A stretch of 64,000 bases of DNA from Thermoproteaceae archaeon (lineage in GTDB: Archaea > Thermoproteota > Thermoprotei > Thermoproteales > Thermoproteaceae), in the NCBI GenBank assembly GCA_015521775.1, contig WANN01000009.1, positions 1 to 64,000 of the forward strand, written 5' to 3'. The stretch's first letter is position 1, and each line of letters opens with the position of its first letter. Position numbers and translations under genes: made by a program. The notes below the pieces were generated by a model. That model ran no database searches. It saw only the letters and a list, made by a program, of their open reading frames with translations, and was not told the origin of the DNA. Positions 1 through 9,180 of this stretch are shown piece by piece.

Positions 1-775
1 CTAGGGCGAACCTCGCCGTGTGGGGCAGGTTCTCGCCCCTCCTCAGGGCATCCCACAGGCCGGCCATACATGGGGGCCACGGACCGGTCGAGCGCACTTG
101 AGCCACCGCAGAGTACCTGTCCTTCAAGCGTCCCAAAGCCTCGGCCACCTCGGGGGGCACAAGGGCCTTGAGGCGCCCCGCGAAGATGGGGTCATCTGAC
201 ATCTCCTGCCATATGTCCCACATGGCCGCCTTGTACGCCTCCTTGAGCAGTCTGGGCAGCTCGCCGCGTTTAAGGAACACCCACCCGCTGATCACTGGCC
301 TGTTGATCGGGGCCCAATCGGGATCGTTGGGCACCATGTACCTAATATAGTCCACGAACCTGACCACATGGTAGTATAGGCTCACGAGGGGTTCATGGTT
401 AAACATGTGTTTTGGGTCCCTCGCCTCAACGCCGAGGTACTGCGACAACGAGCGGAGACACTGCACAGGTTCACGCGTCATGTTGAGGTAGGCCGATTGG
501 CTGGCCCACTCTATGTACCGCCTGACCACGGGTTCGCTGGACGCGACAGCCACATAGCCGTAGGCCAGGTAATGGGAAAGGCGGCCCTCAGCCGCGTCGC
601 AGAGCAGGGGGAACTCCCCCCTGCTAACGAATTCGTAGATTATTTGGCTCGCAGCACTAACAAGCGGCTGCTGCGAGGCCGCTTGGATCAGCTGCAGTTT
701 ACTCGGCCCGCCTGGAAGCGACCGTAAGAATGGATATGTACAACGCAGCTTATAGCGGTCGTGACAGGAACTCAC
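1..775 (-). CDS. priL: DNA primase large subunit PriL (C-terminus cut off by window edge)
   Basis: The minus-strand frame opens with GTG at 775 and runs off the left edge, giving about 258 residues. An early CTYPFLRSL block is typical of the PriL N-terminus. The visible end, PPCMAGLWDALRRGENLPH followed by TARFAL, matches the start of the iron-sulfur domain of archaeal/eukaryotic primase large subunits. PriL partners the catalytic subunit PriS in making replication primers. The GTG overlaps the TGA of the upstream VWA gene by 3 bases, with a GGAG-like site just before it, so it is translated as part of that operon. The remaining cluster cysteines lie outside the window. Confidence 0.85.
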   Translation of the reverse strand, partial: MSSCHDRYKLRCTYPFLRSLPGGPSKLQLIQAASQQPLVSAASQIIYEFVSRGEFPLLCDAAEGRLSHYLAYGYVAVASSEPVVRRYIEWASQSAYLNMTREPVQCLRSLSQYLGVEARDPKHMFNHEPLVSLYYHVVRFVDYIRYMVPNDPDWAPINRPVISGWVFLKRGELPRLLKEAYKAAMWDIWQEMSDDPIFAGRLKALVPPEVAEALGRLKDRYSAVAQVRSTGPWPPCMAGLWDALRRGENLPHTARFAL

Positions 776-2121
776 ATATATCTCCTTGACGCCCCTATTT
801 TTAACGCACGTTCCAGATCAAATATGCTGCTTATCTTCACAAATGTGCCGCTTCCATGCCTCACTATCCTTTTCAAGAGGTCGTCGTCGCTCCCCTGCCC
901 TATACTTATTGCGGATATCGTGACCCCAGTCCTAAAAAGGGTTCTGGCACGGTTTACCGCAACATCTGCATTTATCGTCCGCCCGTCCGTTATAAGTATC
1001 AGGTGTTTCTGGACTGCACGGGATGCCTTGAAGACGTCCGCCGACTTGGCCAAGGCCTCGCCTATATTTGTGCCCCCGCCCGCATATATGTAGCGGAGCA
1101 GCTCCACCATCTCCCTTTTATACCTATACACGGGGAAAAGCGTCCAAAGAATGTCCGCACGATAGTTGAAGAGTATCAAGCTCAGCCTATCGCCCGTAGC
1201 GGCCAGGTACTCTATGAACCCCCTAATGGCCTTCTTAGAAATTCCTATCTTGCTCATACCCCTGCTGTACTCCTTCATACTGCCAGAAACGTCCAACGCA
1301 ACGACTATATCAGATACGTCGGCACTGCCGTATACGTTGATTATTATGTCGCGGTCCTCGATGGGTCTGCCCAGCATGTTCTTCCTGGACACGTTGGCGC
1401 TTGTCCTCAGCAGATCCACGGCGCTGAGGGGAGAGCCGGGCCTGTAATGGTCCACCGAGACTATACTTATAGGCATATTGGAGGTGCTGTGTGTGGATAC
1501 CTTTATCGTGGAGGCTTGCTCTGCAACAACGGAGCGCTTGGACACGTCCAGCCGTAGGGACGGGTATTCCACCTCCTCCCGCGAAATGAGGCCGGCCTTG
1601 TGGAGTTCCTCCCTAACTGTGTAAAGTGCTTCCAACTTCTGCCTTATGTGCGCCATGGGGCCCACCACGGCGTTTATCAACGTGGCCAGATTCGCGAAGC
1701 CGGAGTCGCCCGCGTAAAGCACGCCCCTTACAATCTCACCGGAGCGAGAGGACTTGTGCGCCCTAACCCGTTCATGGTGGGACACTTTATGCTGATTGGG
1801 CCGATCTGCCAAACCGTGGCTACCGTAGTACCTGTCCTTTTGGGGGGCACGCCTCTCCTCGTGTAGGGCCTTCCTAATAGCGTCCTCTATTATCCTCTTC
1901 TTCTCATCATGAGGCACTGCAGCCTTCACAGAATTGACGAGGTTTTGGACCCCGATCCTGACAATGACGTTCTCTGGGTCGTCCACGCCGAGGGAAAGGC
2001 GGGCCGTCACGTCCGATACAGCATATATATAACTCCGTAAAGAGCCGGGATACAGCACGCGAGGATCGTCCCTCAGTATCTCTGCGACTCTGAGGAAGAG
2101 CGATGCAATCACCTTTTCCAC
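772..2121 (-). CDS. VWA-domain protein, partner of MoxR ATPase
   Basis: 449 residues. The C-terminal part (about 271-440) is a von Willebrand factor A domain with a complete MIDAS motif DVSGSM (277-282) and a later ITDG segment. The N-terminal 270 residues are helical and charged, and I do not recognise a domain there. Genes for VWA proteins next to MoxR ATPases are a well-known pairing, in which the ATPase and the metal-binding VWA protein act together as a chaperone for maturation of other proteins; the client here is unknown. The gene overlaps the end of the MoxR gene by 13 bases and the start of priL by 4, so all three are co-transcribed. Confidence 0.85.
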   Translation of the reverse strand: MEKVIASLFLRVAEILRDDPRVLYPGSLRSYIYAVSDVTARLSLGVDDPENVIVRIGVQNLVNSVKAAVPHDEKKRIIEDAIRKALHEERRAPQKDRYYGSHGLADRPNQHKVSHHERVRAHKSSRSGEIVRGVLYAGDSGFANLATLINAVVGPMAHIRQKLEALYTVREELHKAGLISREEVEYPSLRLDVSKRSVVAEQASTIKVSTHSTSNMPISIVSVDHYRPGSPLSAVDLLRTSANVSRKNMLGRPIEDRDIIINVYGSADVSDIVVALDVSGSMKEYSRGMSKIGISKKAIRGFIEYLAATGDRLSLILFNYRADILWTLFPVYRYKREMVELLRYIYAGGGTNIGEALAKSADVFKASRAVQKHLILITDGRTINADVAVNRARTLFRTGVTISAISIGQGSDDDLLKRIVRHGSGTFVKISSIFDLERALKIGASRRYM

Positions 2122-3104
2122 TGTTCCCCGCTCTTCCTGGACATGAGTATAGCCTCGTCGAACTTCTTGGCAAGGTACTCGGCCTTCTCCCTGTCGCTTG
2201 AAAAGGTGCCCCTTATGACGCTGCCCATGTTGTTAACGACCTCCCTTTTAAGGTCGGCAATGCTGGGTTCCCTCTTTTCCAGCAATGCCCGCGTTATGGC
2301 TGTGGAAAGGGAGTAAATGGCGGACCTTATGCTTGGCCCCACCTCCAATTTCACGTCGCGGGACAATATAGCGAAGAGGTTGGCCATGACGTCCACAAAA
2401 AGGCTGGGCACTGATAACGCCAAGTGCGATACCAGTTCCTTGCTTTTCCACTGCAGGACAAACTTGAGGACCTCCTTTTCCGGGTAGTCGAGCTCCACGA
2501 CCTTAAGCCTATCCGCCAAGGCCTCGCTCAGCTCATACACGCCGCTGTACTCGACGGGATTCGATGTGGCCAGAAGGATGAAGTCCGTTCTTATCCTGAA
2601 GCCCCTTATGTAAATATAGTGTTCCTGGAGGGCTTGGAGCAAAGCCGCCTGGCTATACGGGTTCAACCTATTAATTTCGTCGAGTATCAGGAACTTTCCG
2701 TGGGCCATAACGAGGGGGCCCGGCACGAAGGCCAAGGGATGGTCCAGGCCGGACTGCAACGCCACCGCGATGTCTATGTCGCCGGTCAATTCGGTGGCGG
2801 TCATGTGGCTATGACAAGCCACCTCTATATAGGGGGGATCTCCGAGGCCCAATGTCTCGGCTATACTCTCCACTAGGGTGGTCTTACCTATGCCGACCGG
2901 CCCAACGACAAGAACGTGACGGCCCACCATGACGCCACTTAATATGTCCTTGATAACATCGTCAAGGCCAAAAAGGGTCTTCCGTACCTCGCCTAATATC
3001 CTGTCCACGCCCAAACGCATTACGGCATCGCTGACAACGCTCTTCATGTCAAGGGGACTCCTCTTAAGCAGCTCCGCCAGTCTCGGCACCACGGAGAGTT
3101 CCAC
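2109..3104 (-). CDS. MoxR-family AAA+ ATPase
   Basis: AAA+ ATPase with Walker A GPVGIGKTT, Walker B FLILDEINRL, and a sensor region LLATSNPVEY followed by an arginine-rich EALADRL segment, the typical MoxR layout. The frame is open to a TTG at 3200, but that start would sit on the first base of the divergent kinase gene and inside its promoter. A TATA-like box (minus strand GTTTATATC, 3128-3137) lies about 28 bases before GTG 3104, so I prefer a leaderless start there; this leaves 67 residues before Walker A, enough for the family. It is the first gene of the MoxR-VWA-PriL operon. Confidence 0.85.
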   Translation of the reverse strand: MELSVVPRLAELLKRSPLDMKSVVSDAVMRLGVDRILGEVRKTLFGLDDVIKDILSGVMVGRHVLVVGPVGIGKTTLVESIAETLGLGDPPYIEVACHSHMTATELTGDIDIAVALQSGLDHPLAFVPGPLVMAHGKFLILDEINRLNPYSQAALLQALQEHYIYIRGFRIRTDFILLATSNPVEYSGVYELSEALADRLKVVELDYPEKEVLKFVLQWKSKELVSHLALSVPSLFVDVMANLFAILSRDVKLEVGPSIRSAIYSLSTAITRALLEKREPSIADLKREVVNNMGSVIRGTFSSDREKAEYLAKKFDEAILMSRKSGEQWKR

Positions 3105-3127
3105 CGTCGTCTCTATAAGAAGAGCAG

Positions 3128-3180
3128 ATATAAACTTTCCCCGTGAAGTAACGCGGACAAACCGTGCATAATTTTTAAAC
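3128..3180. promoter_or_regulatory. Divergent promoter pair between MoxR and polynucleotide kinase genes
   Basis: On the plus strand ATTTTTAAAC (3171-3180) is centred about 25 bases before ATG 3200. On the minus strand GTTTATATC (3128-3137) is about 28 bases before GTG 3104. Each fits an archaeal TATA box driving a leaderless transcript. The two transcripts would then not overlap, while the longest minus frame would. Confidence 0.55.
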
Positions 3181-3199
3181 AGTTCCCGGGGGACAGCCA

Positions 3200-4483
3200 A
3201 TGGAAACCTACAAGCTCGAGGGGGGCCAGTTGATGCGTATAGAAGGGCCCGCCAAGGTGCTTGTGCGTAGCGGCAGGATCTACGCCGTGGGTAATATATA
3301 TACTGTGGGCAAGGCGTTCACAGTCTTAAGGGCGCGGAAATTGGTCATCAAGGCACTTGAAGATTCCGTGATCGAAATAACGCTAGGCGACAACGCCAAC
3401 ATAGAGCCGGCATCGCCTGAAGAGGAAGTCATAGACGTGTGGGAGGAAAGCGTAAGCAAGTTGAGGCTTGAAAACTCGCTCATACTTATATTTGGGGCTA
3501 TGGACGTGGGAAAATCCACGCTCACGGTACTGATAGCGAACAAGGCGTTGAATGACGGCCGCTCTGTTGCTGTAATAGATGCCGATGTGGGCCAAAACGA
3601 TGTGGGTCCCCCAACCACGATCGCGTTGACTAGGATCAAGAGCCCCATAACACACCTCAGACAGTTGTCCGCCGAGAAGCTTATCTTTATACAGACTACT
3701 AGCGTAGAACGTATATGGGACCGCGTCATAAAGGCCATACATAAACTCGTCAACTATGCCAGGGAAAGCTGGAGCATAGATACAATAATAGTCAATACCG
3801 ATGGATGGATTTCCGGTGACGAGGCTGTAAGATACAAGGCCCAGATGGTCGAGGAGCTCTCGCCTACGCATGTAATTATTTTAAGGAGGGAAAGCGAGAC
3901 CAATAAGCTAATCGAGGAGCTCAAGGCCGAGTCGGTGATCGTGCTTCCAGCCCCATTTTCGGCAAGAGTCAGGTCCCGCGAGGATAGGAAAATCCACAGG
4001 GACATGGGATATGGGCGTTTCCTCTTCCCAATACGCGAGGTGTCCCTGGACCTACACAGGGTCAGGATAGCGAATCTGCCGGTGCTGTGGGACAATGAGG
4101 TGAAGGAGGAGTTTAAGGCGCTTCTGAGCCGTATGGTGAGGATGCGGATATACCACGCGTACCAATATAGGGACAGGATTTACGCCATTGCCGGCACGTC
4201 CCAGTGGTCCATTAAGCGCATACCCAACGGCTTCCTCTACATACTTCCAGAGGAATGGGAGTCTGGGCTATTGGTGGGCCTCGAGGACGCGGACGGGTTT
4301 CTGGTCGGCCTAGGCATGTTGAAGAAGATATACTATGACCGAGGAAAAGCGATCGTGATAATATCGGAAAAACTGGAGCAGAGGATGAGGGCCGTTAAGG
4401 CCATGAGGATAGGGTTCATTAGGCTTAATGACAGGTACGAGGAGGCGGAAAAGGTGTACAACCTCATTAGGTACGAGGTCTAA
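3200..4483 (+). CDS. Clp1/Grc3-type polynucleotide 5'-hydroxyl kinase
   Basis: 427 residues. The N-terminal 90 residues form a beta-rich domain as in Clp1. Walker A GAMDVGKST is at 99-107, and a Walker B-like DADVGQND follows at about 127. This is the signature of the archaeal homologue of Clp1/Nol9, which phosphorylates 5'-OH ends of RNA (and sometimes DNA), with likely roles in RNA repair or tRNA splicing ends. The C-terminal 150 residues are the family's accessory domain. The start is supported by a TATA box 25 bases upstream. It is a single gene, divergent from the MoxR operon. Confidence 0.85.
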   Translation: METYKLEGGQLMRIEGPAKVLVRSGRIYAVGNIYTVGKAFTVLRARKLVIKALEDSVIEITLGDNANIEPASPEEEVIDVWEESVSKLRLENSLILIFGAMDVGKSTLTVLIANKALNDGRSVAVIDADVGQNDVGPPTTIALTRIKSPITHLRQLSAEKLIFIQTTSVERIWDRVIKAIHKLVNYARESWSIDTIIVNTDGWISGDEAVRYKAQMVEELSPTHVIILRRESETNKLIEELKAESVIVLPAPFSARVRSREDRKIHRDMGYGRFLFPIREVSLDLHRVRIANLPVLWDNEVKEEFKALLSRMVRMRIYHAYQYRDRIYAIAGTSQWSIKRIPNGFLYILPEEWESGLLVGLEDADGFLVGLGMLKKIYYDRGKAIVIISEKLEQRMRAVKAMRIGFIRLNDRYEEAEKVYNLIRYEV

Positions 4484-4576
4484 CCTTGCCAGGGCATCGG
4501 CCTGAGATAGGCTCATCAGCGTTCAGGCGCTGCCCGCTCACCTCACAGGCGGAGCAATGACAACACTACATAAACT

Positions 4577-4807
4577 TTATGCTTTCTGCGAGGTTCTGAT
4601 ACTGGCGCGCCAATAGGCCACCTTGCCCCTCTTAACCTCCTCCACAAGTCCCTCGCGCTCCAACAACTTCAATATATAGAAGGCTTGGCTATGGCTAAGC
4701 TGCGTCAGCCTCATTATCTCGTTTGTGGGCAATTCCCCGTGGCTCCTTATTAGCTCAAGTACTTCGTCCTTCCTATCGAGCACTTTATCGGTCTGTCTCC
4801 TCGGCAT
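4577..4807 (-). CDS. Small winged-helix DNA-binding protein
   Basis: 76 residues with a compact winged-helix fold: a helix-turn-helix around residues 26-47 (ELPTNEIMRLTQLSHSQA), a recognition helix AFYILKLLEREGLV, then a wing ending in KVAYWRAS. It resembles ArsR/MarR-like single-domain regulators of crenarchaea. The ligand and targets are not evident. A TATA-like TTTTAAAA is centred about 26 bases before the ATG (4828-4840). It stands alone between the kinase and the mevalonate genes on the same strand as the latter, so regulation of those genes is possible but not shown. Confidence 0.75.
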   Translation of the reverse strand: MPRRQTDKVLDRKDEVLELIRSHGELPTNEIMRLTQLSHSQAFYILKLLEREGLVEEVKRGKVAYWRASIRTSQKA

Positions 4808-4858
4808 GTCACAAAAAGCGGCGCGGCTTTTAAAAGGCAGGTTTACTTACCAGGTATA

Positions 4859-5920
4859 TCACTCTAATAGCTTCACCATGCCCCTCAGCTTCAGGTACGT
4901 CGCGTAATCAATATATACCTTGTTGTTCAAATACGCCTCAACTGTGGGCACATCAGCGTTCCTCCTATCCTCTATTGCGTCAGTTACATGAAGCGCGAAG
5001 GCTATTGAGCCGGCCCCGCTGCCAAATGGCGCCAGGAGTATTCTGTCTCCCGGCTTAGCTAGAGAGTCCAGTATCCTTGCCAGCCCTATGAGCGCGGCAG
5101 CGTTATACGTGTTCCCTATATGCGTGACTACCAACCCCGGCTTGACCTTGTCCATGGGAAAGCCAAGCGTGGAGGCCATCCTCAACGGAAAACGTGTGTT
5201 GGGCTGGTGGAACACCACGTACGAAAAGTCGTCGACCTTGTAGCCATAGGCGCTCATAAGACCCTTCACTGCCTCACCTATATGCCTGAAATAGGCGGGT
5301 TCCCCCGTGAATCCTTCCCCATGCACGGGATACGGCGAGCCTTCCCTGCGCCAAAAGTCAGGGGTGTCGGAATTGTATGAATATACGGCCTCCACCTCCA
5401 CGGCAACCCCAACGCTACCCATCACGTACGCCGCGGCACCGCTGCTCGTAGTGTAATCCAGGTGTTCGCCGGGCTCTCCCTGGGCCGTATCTGTGCCTAC
5501 GGCAAGCCCGTACTTAGCCTTCCCGGACTCCACGAGTCCCAACGCGGCCAACATACCCTCTGCACCAGCCTTGCAGGCGAACTCCATGTCCACGACAGCC
5601 GCGTTGTTCTGTATGCCTAGAGCGTCCACCAGTATCGACGCCGTTGGCTTTACAGCATATGGCTTTGACTCGGATCCAACATACACCGCACCTATTTCCC
5701 TAGGGTTCACATTACCGCGCCTAATAGCGTTCAGCGAGGCCTCGACGGCCATGGTCGCGGAATCTTCGTCGACGCCTGCGACGCTCTTTTCCTCAACCAG
5801 GTACAGGTCCTTGATCCTCATAGGATCGTCGCCCCAGAGCCTGGCGATTTCTTCGGTCCTTATCCTGAAGCGCGGTATGTATACGCCCCAGCTCACTATG
5901 CCAGCCCTAGTCATGTCCAC
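4859..5920 (-). CDS. Hydroxymethylglutaryl-CoA synthase
   Basis: 353 residues, the usual archaeal length. It condenses acetyl-CoA with acetoacetyl-CoA to HMG-CoA, the second step of the mevalonate route to isoprenoid lipids. The catalytic triad is intact: Glu in VGSESKP (84), nucleophile Cys in EFACKAG (116), His in VVFHQPN (238). The frame opens at GTG 5920, but ATG 5914 two codons later is an equally good start; either overlaps the end of the DUF35 gene. Gene order thiolase-DUF35-HMG-CoA synthase is the conserved archaeal arrangement, known to form a channelling complex in which DUF35 holds the other two enzymes together. Confidence 0.92.
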   Translation of the reverse strand: MDMTRAGIVSWGVYIPRFRIRTEEIARLWGDDPMRIKDLYLVEEKSVAGVDEDSATMAVEASLNAIRRGNVNPREIGAVYVGSESKPYAVKPTASILVDALGIQNNAAVVDMEFACKAGAEGMLAALGLVESGKAKYGLAVGTDTAQGEPGEHLDYTTSSGAAAYVMGSVGVAVEVEAVYSYNSDTPDFWRREGSPYPVHGEGFTGEPAYFRHIGEAVKGLMSAYGYKVDDFSYVVFHQPNTRFPLRMASTLGFPMDKVKPGLVVTHIGNTYNAAALIGLARILDSLAKPGDRILLAPFGSGAGSIAFALHVTDAIEDRRNADVPTVEAYLNNKVYIDYATYLKLRGMVKLLE

Positions 5921-6320
5921 CCGTAATTACAGGTCTAAATTTGTATCCGTAGTAAATTATGCCGTACCTCCCATCGGAAAAGTACCTCCGGTACACCAAC
6001 TCCATTTCGGCGCCCGGCTTAAGCCTATCAACATCCGCATCGACCACTTGGCCCACAACCCTAGCGCCGTTCAGATCCACAATGCCGATAACGAGGGGAC
6101 GCTGCTTCTCGAACTGCGGGGAGGTCTGGTAAACAACTGTGAACTCTATCAACGTGCCCCTACGCGGCAGTTCGACCGGCTCCATGTCTGTGGAGCCGCA
6201 CGTACACCTGATTTTCTGCGGGAAATGTATGGTTCCACATGCCCTGCATTTTGACGCCAAGAGCCTATAATACTGCTGTATGTTTCTCCAGAATATAGGT
6301 ACTGACTCTCTGCGGCTCAT
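5907..6320 (-). CDS. DUF35 OB-fold/zinc-ribbon protein of the thiolase-HMG-CoA synthase complex
   Basis: 137 residues. An N-terminal rubredoxin-like zinc ribbon has Cys at 25, 28, 39 and 41 (note the close C-T-C spacing of the second pair), followed by a beta-rich OB fold (about 50-125). This is the architecture of archaeal DUF35 proteins that bridge thiolase and HMG-CoA synthase and share the CoA-binding site. It overlaps the thiolase-like gene by 4 bases (ATGA) and the synthase gene by 8-14 bases, so the three subunits are translationally coupled. Confidence 0.88.
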   Translation of the reverse strand: MSRRESVPIFWRNIQQYYRLLASKCRACGTIHFPQKIRCTCGSTDMEPVELPRRGTLIEFTVVYQTSPQFEKQRPLVIGIVDLNGARVVGQVVDADVDRLKPGAEMELVYRRYFSDGRYGIIYYGYKFRPVITGGHD

Positions 6321-7441
6321 CTCGTCATGAGGATGCCTACGCCTATCCTATCTATGCCACCTATGCCGAACACTACGCCGCGCTCCACATGTTCGTTGAG
6401 GTAAGGCGCCTTGCCTAGAAGCTCCCAAGCCACCTCAACAGTGGAGTACACGCTTGAGGCGCCCAGCGGATTGCCGCGGGCCTTGGCGCCCCCACTCATG
6501 TTCAGGAGATACCTGCTGTCGAAAAACCCTTCCCTGAGCAGTATAGGCGCCTTACCGAGGTCTGCGAGGCCGAGGGACTCCAACTGCAGCAGCCCTATTA
6601 TGCTGTAGGGGTCGTGCACAGATATGCTGAGCGGCCCGGTCCCGTCGGCCTTCTTGAGCAGCGGCACGCCGGCTGACCTCACCGCATCGAAGAAGAGCGG
6701 GTTGTCCCTCTCGGTGATATAGGCGTTGTTCCCCGCAATCCTCACTGACTGGACCTTCACGAAGGAGTCGGCAATCCTTTCATTACACAGCACAAGCGCC
6801 GCGGCTCCGTCCACATGAGGGGCCACATCGTATAGTCTAAGGGGGTACGCCACATGTTCGCTTTCAATTATGCTCTTTAAATCCACCTTCCTCCGCATAT
6901 ATGCATAGGGATTCTTGCTGCCCTTCTCATGCATGTTTATAGGCCACTGCGCTATGTCCTCATAGCCCATGCCATACCTCTTCATGTACATGTTTGCCAA
7001 CAACGCGGCCTCCGACGCAAGCGTGGCCCCAATATGCCTCTCGAAATGGGTATCAAGAGCCATGGACTGGAGCTCTGTGACATACGTGGTGGGCATATCG
7101 TGAGGCTTGTCCACGCCAACCACTGCGACGCACCTGTACATACCGCTGACCAACGCGTGATGGGCCAGCGCAATTGCCAGGGCCCCAGATGCATCCCCTC
7201 CCTCGACCCTAACAGGGGCCGTATGCCTCAAGCCTAGCTCGCCCAGTATGTACGATCCAGACAGATGCTGCTTCTCAAAAACTTCGGCACTGCTAGACGC
7301 AACAAACAACGCTTCTATCTCCGGGTTGCCCGCCTCAGACCAGGCGTCGAGCAGGGCACGGCCAGCTAGCTGGGAGAAGGACGCGTCATATAATCTACCC
7401 GGCTTTATTAGACTTGCGCCTACAAGATATACGTTTTCCAT
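6317..7441 (-). CDS. Thiolase-fold protein, catalytic residues replaced
   Basis: 374 residues, thiolase superfamily by overall sequence and by position in the mevalonate operon, where acetoacetyl-CoA thiolase is expected. Where the family has the nucleophile Cys (CASG), this protein reads VEGGDASGALA, an Asp at residue 83. The C-terminal GHP-x-GA motif is GNPLGAS, with Asn for His. The second catalytic Cys region reads FGIGGIDRIG without Cys. A His in SVHDPYS remains. Either it is a structural pseudoenzyme supporting the synthase and DUF35, with the real thiolase elsewhere, or it uses unusual chemistry. The leaderless start is supported by TTTATTTA about 26 bases upstream (7463-7473). Confidence 0.8.
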   Translation of the reverse strand: MENVYLVGASLIKPGRLYDASFSQLAGRALLDAWSEAGNPEIEALFVASSSAEVFEKQHLSGSYILGELGLRHTAPVRVEGGDASGALAIALAHHALVSGMYRCVAVVGVDKPHDMPTTYVTELQSMALDTHFERHIGATLASEAALLANMYMKRYGMGYEDIAQWPINMHEKGSKNPYAYMRRKVDLKSIIESEHVAYPLRLYDVAPHVDGAAALVLCNERIADSFVKVQSVRIAGNNAYITERDNPLFFDAVRSAGVPLLKKADGTGPLSISVHDPYSIIGLLQLESLGLADLGKAPILLREGFFDSRYLLNMSGGAKARGNPLGASSVYSTVEVAWELLGKAPYLNEHVERGVVFGIGGIDRIGVGILMTR

Positions 7442-7476
7442 CGAAACTTAAAAATGGCCGGTAAATAAAGGTTAGC

Positions 7477-8700
7477 ATGCACGACGATACTATGAAGGCC
7501 GAGGAAGCCCCCCTACACAAGCTCGACTTGCTCATCGGCGATTCCAATGAGGCGGCCGACCGAAGACGCAGGTACCTCGAGGAGAAACATGGAGTGGAAT
7601 TAAGGAGTATCGGCAGCACCGTCATAGACTTCAACGGTGTCGTGGGCCGCAACATTGAGAACCCTATAGGTGCAGCCCAGATACCGCTAGGCGTTGCGGG
7701 TCCACTAAGGATAAGGGGTCAACACGCCGTGGGCGATTATTACATACCTCTGGCCACCACAGAGGGCGCCCTAGTGGCGTCGGTCAACAGGGGCTGCAAG
7801 GTGGTTTCTGAAAGCGGCGGAGCCTACAGCGTTGTTTTTAGGAACGCCATGAGTAGGGCGCCTATTTTCAGACTTCCATCTATCGAAAAGGCTGTGGACT
7901 TTGTCCGGTGGGTACAGAGCCACATGGACGAGATTAGGAGGGAGGCGGAAAGCACCACTAGGCACGGAAAACTGCTTAATGTCGAGCCGTACATAGTCGG
8001 TAACAATGTGTGGCTGAGGTTCTCCTACTTCACCGGCGACGCAATGGGCATGAACATGGCCACCATAGCCACTGACAGGGCATGCAGCTACATAACGTCC
8101 CAATTTCCCGAGGCCAAGCTAGTGGCGCTGAGCGGCAACATGTGCGTCGATAAAAAGCCTAACGCAGTGAACTTCATACTGGGAAGGGGGAAAAGCGTCC
8201 TAAGCGAAGCCATAATCAAAGGCGATGTGCTGAACAGGTATGGGGTAGATGCGTGGGGCGTACACGACGTCAACATGCGGAAGAACATGCTAGGCTCCAC
8301 GGCAGCCCACGCCTACGGGCACAACGCCCATTTCGCAAATATAATAACCGCGATATTCATCGCGACGGGCCAGGACGTGGCCCAGGTAGTGGAGTCCAGC
8401 ATGGGAATAACGTGGACTGAGCCCCTGGAAAACGGCGACTTGTACATTTCTATTACGCTGCCGAGTCTCGAGGTGGGCACCGTCGGAGGGGGTACCTGGC
8501 TGCCGACACAGAGGGAGGCGTTGCAGCTGCTCGGCGTCTACGGCTCAGGGAATCCCCCAGGAAGCAACGCCGTCAAGTTCGCCGAGATAATAGGCGCAGC
8601 GGTACTTGCAGGCGAGCTGAACCTGCTCATCGCGCTTGCCAAGGGCGAGCTGGCCAGGGCACACGAGAGGTTGGGTAGGGGGAAGAGAGACCGGCAATAG
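7477..8700 (+). CDS. hmgA: HMG-CoA reductase (class I)
   Basis: 407 residues. It reduces HMG-CoA to mevalonate with NADPH. Catalytic residues are visible: Glu96 in ATTEGALVAS, Lys in DKKPNA (226-227), Asp300 in ATGQDVAQ and His396 near the end (RAHERLGR); the cofactor motif DAMGMNM is at 188-194. There is no membrane domain, as usual in archaea. It is divergent from the thiolase-DUF35-synthase operon with a 35-base shared promoter region; TATA-like ACTTAAAAAT lies about 27 bases before the ATG. The window thus carries the genes for the first mevalonate steps, head to head. Confidence 0.95.
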   Translation: MHDDTMKAEEAPLHKLDLLIGDSNEAADRRRRYLEEKHGVELRSIGSTVIDFNGVVGRNIENPIGAAQIPLGVAGPLRIRGQHAVGDYYIPLATTEGALVASVNRGCKVVSESGGAYSVVFRNAMSRAPIFRLPSIEKAVDFVRWVQSHMDEIRREAESTTRHGKLLNVEPYIVGNNVWLRFSYFTGDAMGMNMATIATDRACSYITSQFPEAKLVALSGNMCVDKKPNAVNFILGRGKSVLSEAIIKGDVLNRYGVDAWGVHDVNMRKNMLGSTAAHAYGHNAHFANIITAIFIATGQDVAQVVESSMGITWTEPLENGDLYISITLPSLEVGTVGGGTWLPTQREALQLLGVYGSGNPPGSNAVKFAEIIGAAVLAGELNLLIALAKGELARAHERLGRGKRDRQ

Positions 8701-8704
8701 GCGG

Positions 8705-9112
8705 CTATATCAGCTGGCTGATCTTGACCGCGAACTGTCTCACTTTATTAAGCACGTTCTCCACGTGCCATAGAGGATTAACGAACAGTATGAGCCACCC
8801 CTTTTCATGGACCTCGTATATCAACAACTTGAAGTTCGTGTACCTTATCACAACGTACTGAAGCCTACCCATGGTCTCATCCGATCCGCGTTTCGCCACG
8901 TCTACGAGGCCTATCACGTTGAGGATCGAGCGGAGCGACTTGGCCGTCACAGTGCTTGGAAGGTGATGTATTATGGGCACCCCCTTGGCGTCCAGTATGG
9001 CGACGCCCTGTATAGCCTCATCGAGTAGGTCGCCGATGATGGACTTCTTAAGGTCCGTGGCCATGCTGGTGGGCCTTTGATCCCGCCTATCGGAAGATAC
9101 GTAGATTACCAT
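8705..9112 (-). CDS. Roadblock/LC7-domain protein
   Basis: 135 residues with the alpha-beta roadblock/LC7 fold: an opening helix (IIGDLLDEAIQGVAIL), a GVPIIHHLP strand turn, and a closing long helix VENVLNKVRQFAVKIS. Roadblock proteins typically bind and regulate small Ras/Rag/MglA-like GTPases. A small GTPase is encoded at 37.0 kb, which could be a partner, but nothing links them directly. The ATG at 9112 is placed by a TTTTTATCC box about 26 bases upstream. It is convergent with the HMG-CoA reductase gene (4 bases apart). Confidence 0.78.
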   Translation of the reverse strand: MVIYVSSDRRDQRPTSMATDLKKSIIGDLLDEAIQGVAILDAKGVPIIHHLPSTVTAKSLRSILNVIGLVDVAKRGSDETMGRLQYVVIRYTNFKLLIYEVHEKGWLILFVNPLWHVENVLNKVRQFAVKISQLI

Positions 9113-9180
9113 ATAACGTGACTGTTACTGTAGGATAAAAAGTTTCTCTATGCTTATAAAGTCGCGCCACAATGTGATAC

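Noticed and set aside
4484-4576. Possible C/D box RNA on the minus strand after the small winged-helix gene
   Set aside because: CTGA and TGATGA are present but no acceptable C and D boxes frame them at guide distances.
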